DNA of 64,000 bases. It comes from Microbacterium algeriense. Lineage in GTDB: Bacteria > Actinomycetota > Actinomycetes > Actinomycetales > Microbacteriaceae. Below are positions 8,583 through 18,872 of this stretch, in pieces. Position numbers and translations under genes: made by a program. Each line of letters starts with the position of its first letter. Positions within the stretch are counted from its first letter, which is position 1. Where the stretch lies: contig NZ_WAAO01000001.1 in the NCBI RefSeq assembly GCF_008868005.1, forward strand, positions 744,001 through 808,000, written 5' to 3'. Below the pieces are notes generated by a model that saw only the letters and a list, made by a program, of their open reading frames with translations, was not told the origin of the DNA and searched no databases.

Positions 8583-10007
8583 TCAGCGGGCGCCGACCGG
8601 CTCCTTGTCGGCGGAGGCATCCGTTTCCGGCGCTTCCTCCTCGCCCGAGTCGTCGGCGAAGGGCAGGCCCTCGCGGGGCGCGTTGTAGAGCTCCTCGTTC
8701 AGGATGCCCTCGCGCTTGGCGACGATGGTCGGGATCAGCGCCTGGCCGGCGACGTTGACCGCGGTGCGGCCCATGTCGAGGATCGGGTCGATCGCGAGCA
8801 GCAGCCCGACGCCCTCGAGCGGCAGGCCCAGGGTGGACAGCGTCAGCGTGAGCATGACGACCGCGCCGGTGGTTCCGGCGGTGGCGGCGGAACCGACGAC
8901 CGAGACGATCACGATCAGCAGGTACTGCACGAAGTTCAGCTCGATGCCGAAGAACTGCGCGACGAAGATCGCGGCGATGGCCGGGTAGATCGCGGCGCAG
9001 CCGTCCATCTTCGTGGTCGCGCCGAGCGGCACGGCGAAGGAGGCGTAGGAGCGGGGCACGCCCAGGTTCCGCTCGGTGACGCGCTCGGTGAGGGGCAGCG
9101 TGCCGATCGAGGAGCGGCTGACGAAGGCCAGCTGCACCGCCGGCCACACGCCGGAGAAGTACTGCTTGATCGACAGGCCGTGCGTGCGCACCAGGATCGG
9201 GTACACGACGAACAGCACGAGTGCGAGGCCGATGTACACCGCGCCGGCGAACCAGCCGAGAGAGGCGAGCTTCTCCCAGCCGTACTTGATCACGGCCGAG
9301 CCGATCAGGCCGAACGTGCCGAGGGGCGCGATGCGGATGATCCACCACAGCACGCGCTGGATGACCTTGAGCAGCGACTCGGTGAAGACGAGGAAGGGCT
9401 CGGCCTTCTTGCCGGCCTTGAGCGCGGCGATGCCGACGACAGCGGCGACGACGATGACCTGGAGGATGTTGAAGCCGACGCTGGAGCTGAACGTGCCCTC
9501 GACGGCACCCGGGTTGGTGCTGACCGTGAGGCCGAGGAAGTTCTGCGGGATGAGGCCGAGGAGGAAGTTCCACCACGTTCCGACGGTGTACGGGTCGCCG
9601 GTCTCGAGGCCATCGCCCGCGTGGTTGCCCGGCTGGATCACGAGGCCGAGGCCGATGCCGATGATCACGGCGATGAACGCGGTGATCGCGAACCACAGGA
9701 TCGTCTGGCCGGCGAGGCGCGCGGCGTTCTGCACGCGGCGCAGGTTCGAGATGCTCGCGACGATGGCCGTGAAGATCAGCGGGACGACGGCGGCGCGCAG
9801 CAGCGTGACGTACGAGCTGCCGATCGTGTCGAGGGTCGCGGACAGGCCGTTCGGGTTCTCGGCGGTGGCGCCGAGCTGACGGCCGATCAGGCCGGCGGCG
9901 ACGCCGAGGACGAGGGCGGCGAGGATCTGGAAGCCGAACGAGGTCAGCAGCTTCCGGACCGGGCCGCGGGTGTCTGGCGCCTTCTGGGCGCGTGCGGTGG
10001 TGCTCAT
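8583..10007 (-). CDS. dicarboxylate/amino acid:cation symporter (DAACS family)
   Basis: A secondary Na+ or H+ coupled importer of C4-dicarboxylates or acidic amino acids, 474 residues. DAACS landmarks: the helical-hairpin serines in RSSIGTLPLT, the KMDGCAAIYPA motif (equivalent of NMDGT), and DPILDMGRTAVNVAGQ in the last core helix. The charged C-terminal tail (SGEEEAPETDASADKE) is cytoplasmic. The start ATG at 10007 begins MSTTARAQKAP; an upstream in-frame start has no support. Substrate specificity cannot be read from sequence. Confidence 0.93.
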   Translation of the reverse strand: MSTTARAQKAPDTRGPVRKLLTSFGFQILAALVLGVAAGLIGRQLGATAENPNGLSATLDTIGSSYVTLLRAAVVPLIFTAIVASISNLRRVQNAARLAGQTILWFAITAFIAVIIGIGLGLVIQPGNHAGDGLETGDPYTVGTWWNFLLGLIPQNFLGLTVSTNPGAVEGTFSSSVGFNILQVIVVAAVVGIAALKAGKKAEPFLVFTESLLKVIQRVLWWIIRIAPLGTFGLIGSAVIKYGWEKLASLGWFAGAVYIGLALVLFVVYPILVRTHGLSIKQYFSGVWPAVQLAFVSRSSIGTLPLTERVTERNLGVPRSYASFAVPLGATTKMDGCAAIYPAIAAIFVAQFFGIELNFVQYLLIVIVSVVGSAATAGTTGAVVMLTLTLSTLGLPLEGVGLLLAIDPILDMGRTAVNVAGQALIPTIVAKREGILNEELYNAPREGLPFADDSGEEEAPETDASADKEPVGAR

Positions 10008-10118
10008 TGAGGTGGGGACTCCAGAAATCGCGGCGCGCCGGATGCACGCCCTCAGGCTCAACGCTATGGCTGCCTGAGAATTCCCTGGGCGGATATGACG
10101 AACGATGACGCGGTGCGC

Positions 10119-10571
10119 TCAGCGCGCGCCGTGCTCCGGCATGTCCGAACCCGGATCGAACCATCTCAGGTCGGGGAATCGAGCGAAGCCGCGGTCGCGG
10201 GTCGCGAGGCGTGCGCCGTTCGCCAGGGTCACCGCGGCGATGTACGCGTCGGGGACGAGGTTCCCGCGGATGCCTCGATCGCTTGCGGCGAGGGCGTCGA
10301 ACCGGTCCCAGGCCGGGGATCCTGTCGTGAGCCATTGCGTGCGCGGGGCAGCGAGGAGGCTGCGGGTGAAGGCCATCGCGGCGTCGATCGGTGCCGGGGC
10401 GGTGGTGATCCGGGGGTGGGTGACGATGCGGACGAATCCGCTGAGGATCGTGTCCGACACTCCGATCGACTCGTGGGCGAGCGCCTCGTTCAGCCACGGG
10501 CCATAGGTCGGGTGTTCTGCGGAGTCGGCGCGGAACGCGTAGACGAGGATGTTGACGTCGGGCACGATCAT
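10119..10571 (-). CDS. VapC-like PIN-domain ribonuclease toxin
   Basis: 150 residues with the PIN fold. Acidic catalytic residues are visible: Asp5 in IVPDVNILVYAFR, a middle Glu (WLNEALAHES), Asp in VPDAYIAAV and Asp in ATRDRGFARFPDL. VapC toxins cut tRNA or rRNA; the target here is unknown. The ATG overlaps the antitoxin stop by four bases (ATGA), which supports this start over an upstream in-frame one. Confidence 0.9.
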   Translation of the reverse strand: MIVPDVNILVYAFRADSAEHPTYGPWLNEALAHESIGVSDTILSGFVRIVTHPRITTAPAPIDAAMAFTRSLLAAPRTQWLTTGSPAWDRFDALAASDRGIRGNLVPDAYIAAVTLANGARLATRDRGFARFPDLRWFDPGSDMPEHGAR

Positions 10572-10813
10572 CGGATCGGTGCCTCTTCGAGTGCCTCCCA
10601 CAGGGCGTCGCGGTCATCGATGTCGACGAGGAATCGTGATGTGCGCGGGTCGCCGAAGGTCGGCAGGGGTTCGACGGTCGCAGCGGGTCGGCGCTTCGCC
10701 AGGTGTTCCCGCAGGGCTTCTTCGATGAAGCTCGTGAAGGTTCGACCCTCGGCGGCGGCGCGGGCCTTCGCCTCGGCCGCGAGAGCGTCGGAGAGGTTCA
10801 AGGTGGTGCGCAT
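10568..10813 (-). CDS. VapB-like ribbon-helix-helix antitoxin
   Basis: 81 residues. The N-terminus MRTTLNLSDALAAEAKA is an RHH (CopG/VapB) beta strand plus helix, followed by FTSFIEEALREHLAKRR. The C-terminal half (PRTSRFLVDIDDRDALW) should wrap the VapC active site. The start ATG at 10813 gives the exact RHH N-terminus; an ATG at 10825 would add four residues. It is translationally coupled to vapC. Confidence 0.88.
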   Translation of the reverse strand: MRTTLNLSDALAAEAKARAAAEGRTFTSFIEEALREHLAKRRPAATVEPLPTFGDPRTSRFLVDIDDRDALWEALEEAPIR

Positions 10814-10847
10814 GCAGACAAGCATACGCGTGCGCGCAGACATCTGC
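10814..10847 (-). promoter_or_regulatory. vapBC promoter and candidate operator
   Basis: TATGCT (10826-10821) lies 7 bases before the vapB ATG with no Shine-Dalgarno, consistent with a leaderless mRNA. TGTCTGC occurs just after it and again inside GCAGACATCTGC (10836-10847), a 5-2-5 dyad. Autorepression by VapB-VapC at these repeats is inferred from the family. Confidence 0.45.
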
Positions 10848-10854
10848 CTCGGTG

Positions 10855-11091
10855 TCAGCGCGGGGCGAGCACGAGCAGGTCGCCGACCTCGCAGTCCAGG
10901 GCCTCGCAGATCGCGCGCAGCGTCGAGTAGCGGATGGCGCGGGCGCGGTCGTTCTTCAACACGGAGAGGTTCACGATGCTCACCCCCACCGCGGCGCTCA
11001 GCTCGGTGAGGGTCATGCCGCGGTCGACGAGGAGCTCGTCGAGACGGCAGTGGATGCCCGTGAACTCGTCGTCGCTCTCGGCCGGGCTCAC
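10855..11091 (-). CDS. small Cro/C1-type HTH regulator (YozG-like)
   Basis: 78 residues, almost all HTH: LDELLVDRGMTLTELSAAVG, then VSIVNLSVLKNDRARAIRYS and LRAICEALDCEVGDLL. This is the short YozG-type family often found next to DUF2975-like membrane proteins. GTG at 11091 overlaps the upstream stop (GTGTGA), so translation is coupled. It probably controls its own operon. Confidence 0.85.
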   Translation of the reverse strand: MSPAESDDEFTGIHCRLDELLVDRGMTLTELSAAVGVSIVNLSVLKNDRARAIRYSTLRAICEALDCEVGDLLVLAPR

Positions 11092-11861
11092 ACCAGACCC
11101 TCCGTGTCCTTCTGCAGTCGCTCGGTCTCCTGCTGCAGGCGCTCCTGCTCGCGTTGGAGTCGCATGCCCTGTCGGAAGACCGCGGCGAGAGCGGCGAGGC
11201 CGAGCGCCGCGGCGAAGGGCAGCGGTGTGACGGTGAGCTGGTAGGCCGAGGGATACCAGGGGCTGCCGGGCGAGAAGGCTTCGCGCAGGCCGGCGGTGGC
11301 CGCGATGCCGCTCAGCAGATCGGCCGCCACTCCGAGCAGCAGCACGGCGACGGCGGCGCTCGCGAGGGTCCGTGTCACGGTGCGCGAGAACGCCCGTCCG
11401 CGAAGCGTGTAGAAGCAGATGACAGCCACGATGACGGCCGGCATGGTCGTCAGGGCGAGACTGCTCAGCTGCGCCGCCGCCGCGAGCAGCCGCAGGCCGA
11501 GGGAGGCGTTCCCGACCGTGAAGGCCGAGAGGGATTCGCCGCTGCACGTCAACATCGTCGTCCCGCTGTCGCCGAACTCGGCGCAGGGAAGGTCGGCCGG
11601 CCATGCCACATACACATGGGTCTCGCCGTGAAGCTCGGCCCAGTCCACGGCGAACGCCTTCACGATGAAGATGACGGCACTCACCGCGGACAGCAGGATC
11701 CACCACCCGGAGAGCGTGAGTGCCGCATCGAGCGCGATGGTCCGGCTTCCTCGCCGGCGCCCGTTCCAGACGAGGAGGCAGACGAGAAGGGCGATGACCG
11801 CGAGGGCGATGGCGATGTTGAGCAGAGACGGCCAGAGCTCGTCCGATCCGAAGGACAGCAT
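11088..11861 (-). CDS. multi-pass membrane protein (DUF2975-like)
   Basis: 257 residues with about four helices: near residues 12-33, 46-68, 133-158 and 170-195, with another near 215. An extracellular loop between helices 2 and 3 has two Cys (ADLPCAEFGDSG, TMLTCSGESL). The C-terminus is a basic/Gln amphipathic stretch (RLQREQERLQQETERLQ) ending KDTEGLV. The ATG at 11861 overlaps the previous stop (ATGA). The pairing with a YozG-like regulator fits the DUF2975 group. Function unknown. Confidence 0.75.
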   Translation of the reverse strand: MLSFGSDELWPSLLNIAIALAVIALLVCLLVWNGRRRGSRTIALDAALTLSGWWILLSAVSAVIFIVKAFAVDWAELHGETHVYVAWPADLPCAEFGDSGTTMLTCSGESLSAFTVGNASLGLRLLAAAAQLSSLALTTMPAVIVAVICFYTLRGRAFSRTVTRTLASAAVAVLLLGVAADLLSGIAATAGLREAFSPGSPWYPSAYQLTVTPLPFAAALGLAALAAVFRQGMRLQREQERLQQETERLQKDTEGLV

Positions 11862-12484
11862 CAGACGAGTCCCTCCGTGTCGCGCTGCAGTCTCCGCCCG
11901 ATCTCGAACACCCCGGCGACGAGGGCGAGAGCGAACGCCCAGCCGACCGGGGCGAGGTCGACCTGGACGAGGAAGGTCCACAGCACGTTCTGGACGTCCG
12001 GATCGGTCGAGGCCAGGTCCTGGACGATCATGGCCCTGCCGACGCCGCCGGCGAGCTGGCCGAGGAGGGCGCCGGCGATCATCAGGCAGGCTGCGGCACC
12101 GAACAGCCACCCCAGCGACGGTCGGAACGGGTGGGAGCGGATCAGGGAGACGCCGAGCCACCAGACGCCGGCGCACAGGGCGATGGTCGCGAGGGCGGGA
12201 AGGGCGGTCTCGAGCAGCAGCATCCAGCGTGCGCCGGAGGGCACCGACGCCAGCGTGATGACGGCGGAGTCGACGGCGGCGCGCTCGATGCCGGGGACGC
12301 CGTCGAGGGCGGGCAGGTCGGTGTCGTGCACCGGCATCCGAATCGCGGGCGAGCGTCCGAAGATCTCGGCCGCAGCGGCAACGACGGCCACGATCGCGCC
12401 GATCCCGACGCTCACCGCCCCGGTCGCGATGATCCCGAGCCCGATCCCGTCCGCCAGGGAGGGGCGTCTCTCCGTCGTGCGCAT
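11861..12484 (-). CDS. multi-pass membrane protein, paralogue of the next gene
   Basis: 207 residues with about four hydrophobic helices (near 14-40, 88-112, 125-148, 172-196). It ends RRLQRDTEGLV, nearly identical to the C-terminus of the downstream membrane protein (LQKDTEGLV), so the pair likely arose by duplication and shares a cytosolic tail signal. It is the first gene of a three-gene overlapping operon with the HTH regulator at the end. Confidence 0.75.
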   Translation of the reverse strand: MRTTERRPSLADGIGLGIIATGAVSVGIGAIVAVVAAAAEIFGRSPAIRMPVHDTDLPALDGVPGIERAAVDSAVITLASVPSGARWMLLLETALPALATIALCAGVWWLGVSLIRSHPFRPSLGWLFGAAACLMIAGALLGQLAGGVGRAMIVQDLASTDPDVQNVLWTFLVQVDLAPVGWAFALALVAGVFEIGRRLQRDTEGLV

Positions 12485-12519
12485 CCGTGCCTCCTGTGTG
12501 TGCGTGCTGTCGCCGCGGT

Positions 12520-12556
12520 GTTATCGACTTTCGTTAACATAACGACAGTCGATAAC
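12520..12556. promoter_or_regulatory. nested 37-bp dyad upstream of the membrane-protein operon
   Basis: The outer arms GTTATCGACT (12520-12529) and its complement (12547-12556) are perfect. Nested inside is CGTTA-ACA-TAACG (12532-12544). The centre lies about 54 bases upstream of the operon start. It is the likely operator of the YozG-like regulator and also lies in the only space for the promoter. Confidence 0.6.
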
Positions 12557-12658
12557 CCCGTCAACCTCCGGTATGCCCACGGCGAACACGGGCATACACG
12601 GCATCCGCGGTGGTTACTCTCGATGTACAGGCGCAGAGAACGCCATAGGTGTCAGCGC

Positions 12659-12673
12659 TTCGCCCCGTGCGAA
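12659..12673 (+). promoter_or_regulatory. possible ClgR-type box before clpC
   Basis: TTCGC-CCCGT-GCGAA contains the CGC-N5-GCG core reported for ClgR, an activator of clp genes in actinobacteria. It sits immediately before the AAGGAG, which is downstream of where an activator would normally bind, so this is tentative. Confidence 0.3.
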
Positions 12674-12687
12674 TAAGGAGTCACAGC

Positions 12688-15219
<2,532 letters not shown>

Positions 15220-15224
15220 CCCTG

Positions 15225-15266
15225 ACGCAGAAGGGGCGGATGCCACGGCATCCGCCCCTTCTGCGT
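15225..15266. terminator. 20-bp perfect stem terminator after clpC
   Basis: Bases 15225-15244 pair perfectly with 15247-15266 around a 2-base centre. It begins 6 bases after the clpC stop. It contains the G+C block GGGGCGGATGCC. Confidence 0.85.
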
Positions 15267-15349
15267 CCCCGCCCCGCCCCTGCCTCTGCTCCCGCCCCTG
15301 CTCCTCCTGCCGCTGCCCCTGCTCCTCCTGCCCCTGCCCCTCCTGCCGC

Positions 15350-15429
15350 ACAGCTTCGGAGATCCGGGGCGACGCGCCGAGGTCGGGCCGCAGATGTCCG
15401 GCGTGTCGCCTCCGATCTCCGAAGCTGTG
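15350..15429. repeat. REP/MITE-like long imperfect palindrome
   Basis: Outer arms ACAGCTTCGGAGATC (15350-15364) and its exact complement (15414-15428). Inner arms GGCGACGCGCCG and CGGCGTGTCGCC pair with one G-T. About 28 of 32 positions per arm can pair, folding the whole 80 bases. It sits between the clpC terminator and the acetyltransferase gene. The preceding 15267-15349 is a C/T-rich run of CCTGCTCCT-type units. Confidence 0.6.
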
Positions 15430-15474
15430 TCGCGTCTGGGAGGGGCTGGGGGGAGCGGGTTCTAGGCTGGAGCG

Positions 15475-15975
15475 GTGAGCGAGTACATCGTCCGGCCGGC
15501 GCGCAGCGCCGACATCATCGGCATCCGCAACCTGCTGCAGCCGCTCGTCGAGAAGCGGATCCTCCTCGGCAAGGACCTGGCGGTGCTGTACGGCGCGGTC
15601 CAGGAGTTCGTGGTCGCCGAGGCCGACGGGGTGCTCATCGGATGCGGCGCGCTGCACGTGATCTGGGAGGACCTCGGCGAGGTGCGCACGCTCCTCGTCA
15701 GCGAGGACTGGCTGCATCACGGCGTCGGGCGGGCCATCGTCGAGCGCCTCGAGGAGAACGCGCGGATGCTCGGGCTGACGCGGCTGTTCTGCCTCACGTT
15801 CGAGGTCGAGTTCTTCGGACGACGCGGCTTCACCCCGATCGGCGAGCAGGTCGTGGACCCCGACGTGTACTCGCAGCTGCTGCGCAGCGGTGACGCGGGT
15901 GTCGAGGAGTTCCTCGACCTCGCCCACGTCAAGCCGAACACGCTCGGCAACACCCGCATGCTCAAGGTGCTCTGA
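15475..15975 (+). CDS. amino-acid N-acetyltransferase (ArgA-like GNAT)
   Basis: 166 residues. The GNAT fold resembles the short actinobacterial N-acetylglutamate synthase. Visible are IRNLLQPLVEKRILLGKD at the N-terminus, the core GCGALHVIWEDLGEVRTLLV, the acetyl-CoA loop HHGVGRAIVERLEENA and FEVEFFGRRGFTPI. It probably makes N-acetylglutamate for arginine synthesis. Start GTG at 15475. No other arg gene is nearby. Confidence 0.85.
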   Translation: MSEYIVRPARSADIIGIRNLLQPLVEKRILLGKDLAVLYGAVQEFVVAEADGVLIGCGALHVIWEDLGEVRTLLVSEDWLHHGVGRAIVERLEENARMLGLTRLFCLTFEVEFFGRRGFTPIGEQVVDPDVYSQLLRSGDAGVEEFLDLAHVKPNTLGNTRMLKVL

Positions 15976-16037
15976 CGGCGCTCGCCCACACCGTCGGGCT
16001 CCCAGGGAGCGGGCGTCCGATCGCATAACCTGGAGGC

Positions 16038-16688
16038 ATGCCCCGTCGTTCCGCCGCCGTGTACCGCCGTCGGCGACTCGTGGTGATCCTCGGGCTCATC
16101 CTCGTCGTCGCTGCCATCGGCGTCGGTGCGTGGCTGCTGATCGCGCGGCCGTGGGCGGCGGCGGACACCACCACGCCGCAGCCGTCGTCTTCCTCCTCGG
16201 AGACGCCGACCACCCCGGCGACCGACACCACGTCTCCGTCTCCGTCTGCCACGCCCTCGGGCGAGCAGACCCCCGCGGTCGTCGCGTGCGAGGCGAAGGA
16301 CATCGAGGTCACGGCCGTCACCGATGCCGAGTCCTATCCGTCCGGGGCGCTGCCGAAGCTCTCCATCTCCCTGACCAACAAGGGCGCGAAGGACTGCACG
16401 ATGGACGTGGGGTCGACGACGCAGGTGTTCACGGTCTCCAGCGGCGCGGACGTCTGGTGGCGCTCGACCGACTGCCAGGAGAACCCGAGCAGCATGATCG
16501 CCACGCTGAAGGCGGGCACCACGGTCACCAGCAAGGACCCGGTGGTCTGGGATCGCACCCGGTCGAGCGTCGAGACGTGCGACCAGGAGAATCGCCAGAG
16601 GGCACCGGGCGGAGGCGCGTCGTATCACGTCGAGGTCTCGATCGGCGGCTTCCCCAGCCTCAGCACCGCGCAGATCCTGCTCTACTGA
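16038..16688 (+). CDS. membrane-anchored extracellular protein with Ser/Thr/Pro linker
   Basis: 216 residues. A basic N-terminus (RRSAAVYRRRRL) is followed by one helix at about 14-36, a Thr/Ser/Pro-rich linker (about 44-78) and a beta-sandwich-like domain with LSISLTNKGAKDCTMDVG and three or four Cys. The domain resembles DUF4232-type extracellular proteins. The type II topology puts the domain outside. The role is unknown; conserved near clpC only by my recollection. Confidence 0.7.
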   Translation: MPRRSAAVYRRRRLVVILGLILVVAAIGVGAWLLIARPWAAADTTTPQPSSSSSETPTTPATDTTSPSPSATPSGEQTPAVVACEAKDIEVTAVTDAESYPSGALPKLSISLTNKGAKDCTMDVGSTTQVFTVSSGADVWWRSTDCQENPSSMIATLKAGTTVTSKDPVVWDRTRSSVETCDQENRQRAPGGGASYHVEVSIGGFPSLSTAQILLY

Positions 16689-16862
16689 CGCCGCGCCTGC
16701 GGATTCCGAAGCCGAAATGCTGCGAGATCACCGAGGCAACCGGGCCGGAGGCTGACATCCGTCCTTCTTTGGGATACCATTGAGGTGACTCTCCGCATCA
16801 TGCGGCACATGCCATCCCCAGTGGCGTCGAATCACAGCGTCCCCAGCGCTTCGACACCGCCG

Positions 16863-16923
16863 CTCGAGAGTCCGAGGGCCCTCTCGAGTACCCCAGTCCC
16901 CAATGTGGGACTCGAGAGGGCCC
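16863..16923 (+). promoter_or_regulatory. mutually exclusive hairpins in a 295-base intergenic region
   Basis: CTCGAGAG (16863-16870) pairs with CTCTCGAG (16881-16888). Alternatively GGGCCCTCTCGAGT (16876-16889) pairs with 16910-16923, a perfect 14-bp stem. The two structures share bases. The second could simply terminate the upstream gene. The rest of 16689-16983 shows no other gene. Confidence 0.5.
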
Positions 16924-16983
16924 CAATCGTATCCGCCGCCCTTCCGGGCGCTTCTCGCCTCGCGCCGTGCATAAGCTGGTGAC

Positions 16984-17394
16984 ATGGCAGCGAAGAAGGC
17001 GAAGTCCGCGAAGAACAAGCCCGCACCCGAGGACTTCCGGTCGGAGGCCCTGGCGCTCGCGCTGGAGAAGCAGGATGTCGCCGCGGTCGCGCTCGCTCTT
17101 CGTCACGGCACCACCGTCGTGCCGCTGATCAAGCCCGGGGCGCGCGACAACCCGCTCGACAGCGGCGAGGTGTGGACCTACCGCGACCCGAACTCGGGCG
17201 ATCTCGCGCTGCTGCTGTTCAGCGACGCGAAGAACAAGCCCGCGAACCTGCCGCCCGGTGTCGGCATCTACGACGCCACGTGGCTGCGGAAGTTCCTCGC
17301 CGCGCACCCGATCACGACGGTGTTCCTCGACATCGCCGGTCCCCACCCCATGCAGGCGGATCCGGTGGAGCTCCTGAAGGCGCTCGACGCCTGA
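16984..17394 (+). CDS. conserved hypothetical protein, SseB-like
   Basis: 136 residues, soluble. A Lys/Ala-rich N-terminus (AAKKAKSAKNKPAPEDF) precedes a domain resembling SseB N-terminal-like proteins: GEVWTYRDPNSGDLALLLFS, a GVGIYDATWLRKFL helix and the DIAGPHPMQADP turn. Function is unknown. It is convergent with radA, with ten bases between the stops. Confidence 0.65.
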   Translation: MAAKKAKSAKNKPAPEDFRSEALALALEKQDVAAVALALRHGTTVVPLIKPGARDNPLDSGEVWTYRDPNSGDLALLLFSDAKNKPANLPPGVGIYDATWLRKFLAAHPITTVFLDIAGPHPMQADPVELLKALDA

Positions 17395-17404
17395 GGCGCC
17401 GGTC

Positions 17405-18772
17405 TCAGAACGGCGGGATGTCGCGGTCAGACCGGCGGGACGTGTTCCGCGCTCTGACGTCTCCGAGGGCGGCCCGGAGCGTCTTCGAACGATCGTCCAC
17501 CACCTGCTCGTAGCCGAGGCGCGCGGCCTCCGATCGACGCTGCGCCGCCTGCGTGACCGGCCGGATCTCGCCGGCGAGGCTCAACTCGCCCACCGCGGCG
17601 ACCGTGCGCGGCACCGAGATCTGCTGGATGGAGCCGGCCACCGCGATGGCGATCGCGAGATCCGCCGCCGGCTCGGTGAACCGCACGCCTCCGACGGTCG
17701 ACACATAGACGTCGAGGCTGCCGGTGGCGATGTTCGCGCGCTTCTCGAGGATCGCCAGCACCATCGCCACGCGTGACGAATCCACCCCGTGCACGATGCG
17801 GCGCGGATTGGGCGTGTTGCTGGGCACGGTGAGCGCCTGCACCTCGACCGGCAGGGCGCGGCGCCCCTCGAGCGAGATCGCGACGCATGTGCCGGGCTCG
17901 GTGGCGCCCTGAGACAGGAAGAGACCGGAGGGGTCGGGCACTTCGGCGATCCCATCGCCGGTCATCTCGAAGCAGCCGACCTCGTCGGTGGGCCCGAATC
18001 TGTTCTTCAGCGCGCGGATGAACCGCAGCGACGTCTGCCGATCACCCTCGAAGTGGCAGACGACGTCGACCAGGTGCTCGAGCACCCGCGGTCCGGCGAC
18101 CTGCCCGTCTTTCGTCACGTGTCCGACGATGATGATGGGCAGATCGCGGTCCTTCGCGACGCGGATCAGGGTCGCCGCGACCTCGCGCACCTGGCTGGGC
18201 TGCCCCGCCGCGCCGTCGATCAGGGACGAGGAGACGGTCTGCACGGAATCGACGATCACGAGCTGCGGCTGCACCTCGTCGATGTGGCCGAGGATCGTGG
18301 CCAGGTCGGTCTCGCTCGCGAGGTACAGCTCGTCGTGGAGAGCTCCGGTGCGCTCGGCGCGCAGGCGCACCTGACCGGGGGACTCCTCGGCGCTCGCATA
18401 CAGCACCCGCCGGCCGCCGCGTGCCGCCTGTGCGGCGACCTCGAGCAGCAGAGTCGACTTCCCGACACCCGGCTCGCCGCTGAGCAGGATCGCGGCACCC
18501 GGCACGATGCCGCCGCCGAGCACGCGGTCGAACTCGCCGACGCCGCTCGTGCGCCGGGGAGCGTCCTGCGTGGTGATCTGCGTGATGGGCCGTGCGGAGC
18601 GGTCGGCGCTCGGGGCGACCGGGCCGATCCGACGGAGGATGCCGGTCTGCACGGCCTGCTCCTGGACCGTGCCCCATTGCTGGCACTCCGCGCAGCGGCC
18701 GACCCACTTCGCGGTCGTCCACCCGCATTCCGTGCACACGTACGCAGGGGGAGCGGGTTTCCGGGTGGCCAT
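17405..18772 (-). CDS. radA: DNA repair protein RadA
   Basis: RecA-like helicase that drives branch migration in recombination. 455 residues. It has an N-terminal C4 zinc finger (Cys13, 16, 27, 30), an ATPase core with Walker A GEPGVGKST (99-107), the RadA-specific KNRFG motif (256-260) and a C-terminal Lon-protease-like domain (GGVRFTEPAADLAIAIAVAG). Full length with all motifs intact. It is divergent from the regulator gene of the cyd operon. Confidence 0.97.
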   Translation of the reverse strand: MATRKPAPPAYVCTECGWTTAKWVGRCAECQQWGTVQEQAVQTGILRRIGPVAPSADRSARPITQITTQDAPRRTSGVGEFDRVLGGGIVPGAAILLSGEPGVGKSTLLLEVAAQAARGGRRVLYASAEESPGQVRLRAERTGALHDELYLASETDLATILGHIDEVQPQLVIVDSVQTVSSSLIDGAAGQPSQVREVAATLIRVAKDRDLPIIIVGHVTKDGQVAGPRVLEHLVDVVCHFEGDRQTSLRFIRALKNRFGPTDEVGCFEMTGDGIAEVPDPSGLFLSQGATEPGTCVAISLEGRRALPVEVQALTVPSNTPNPRRIVHGVDSSRVAMVLAILEKRANIATGSLDVYVSTVGGVRFTEPAADLAIAIAVAGSIQQISVPRTVAAVGELSLAGEIRPVTQAAQRRSEAARLGYEQVVDDRSKTLRAALGDVRARNTSRRSDRDIPPF

Positions 18773-18872
18773 GCCCCCAGGCTATCGCCGGGATCGGACA
18801 TCCCTATCGACCAGGTGATTATTCACGGCCCTTGGTCCCCTGACGCCGCCGTCCCCGCGCGATACTGGTGTC

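Noticed and set aside
15267-15349. CCTGCTCCT-type C/T-rich repeat after clpC
   Set aside because: Noted, but units are irregular and no regular tandem or CRISPR-like spacing is seen. Treated as low-complexity DNA.
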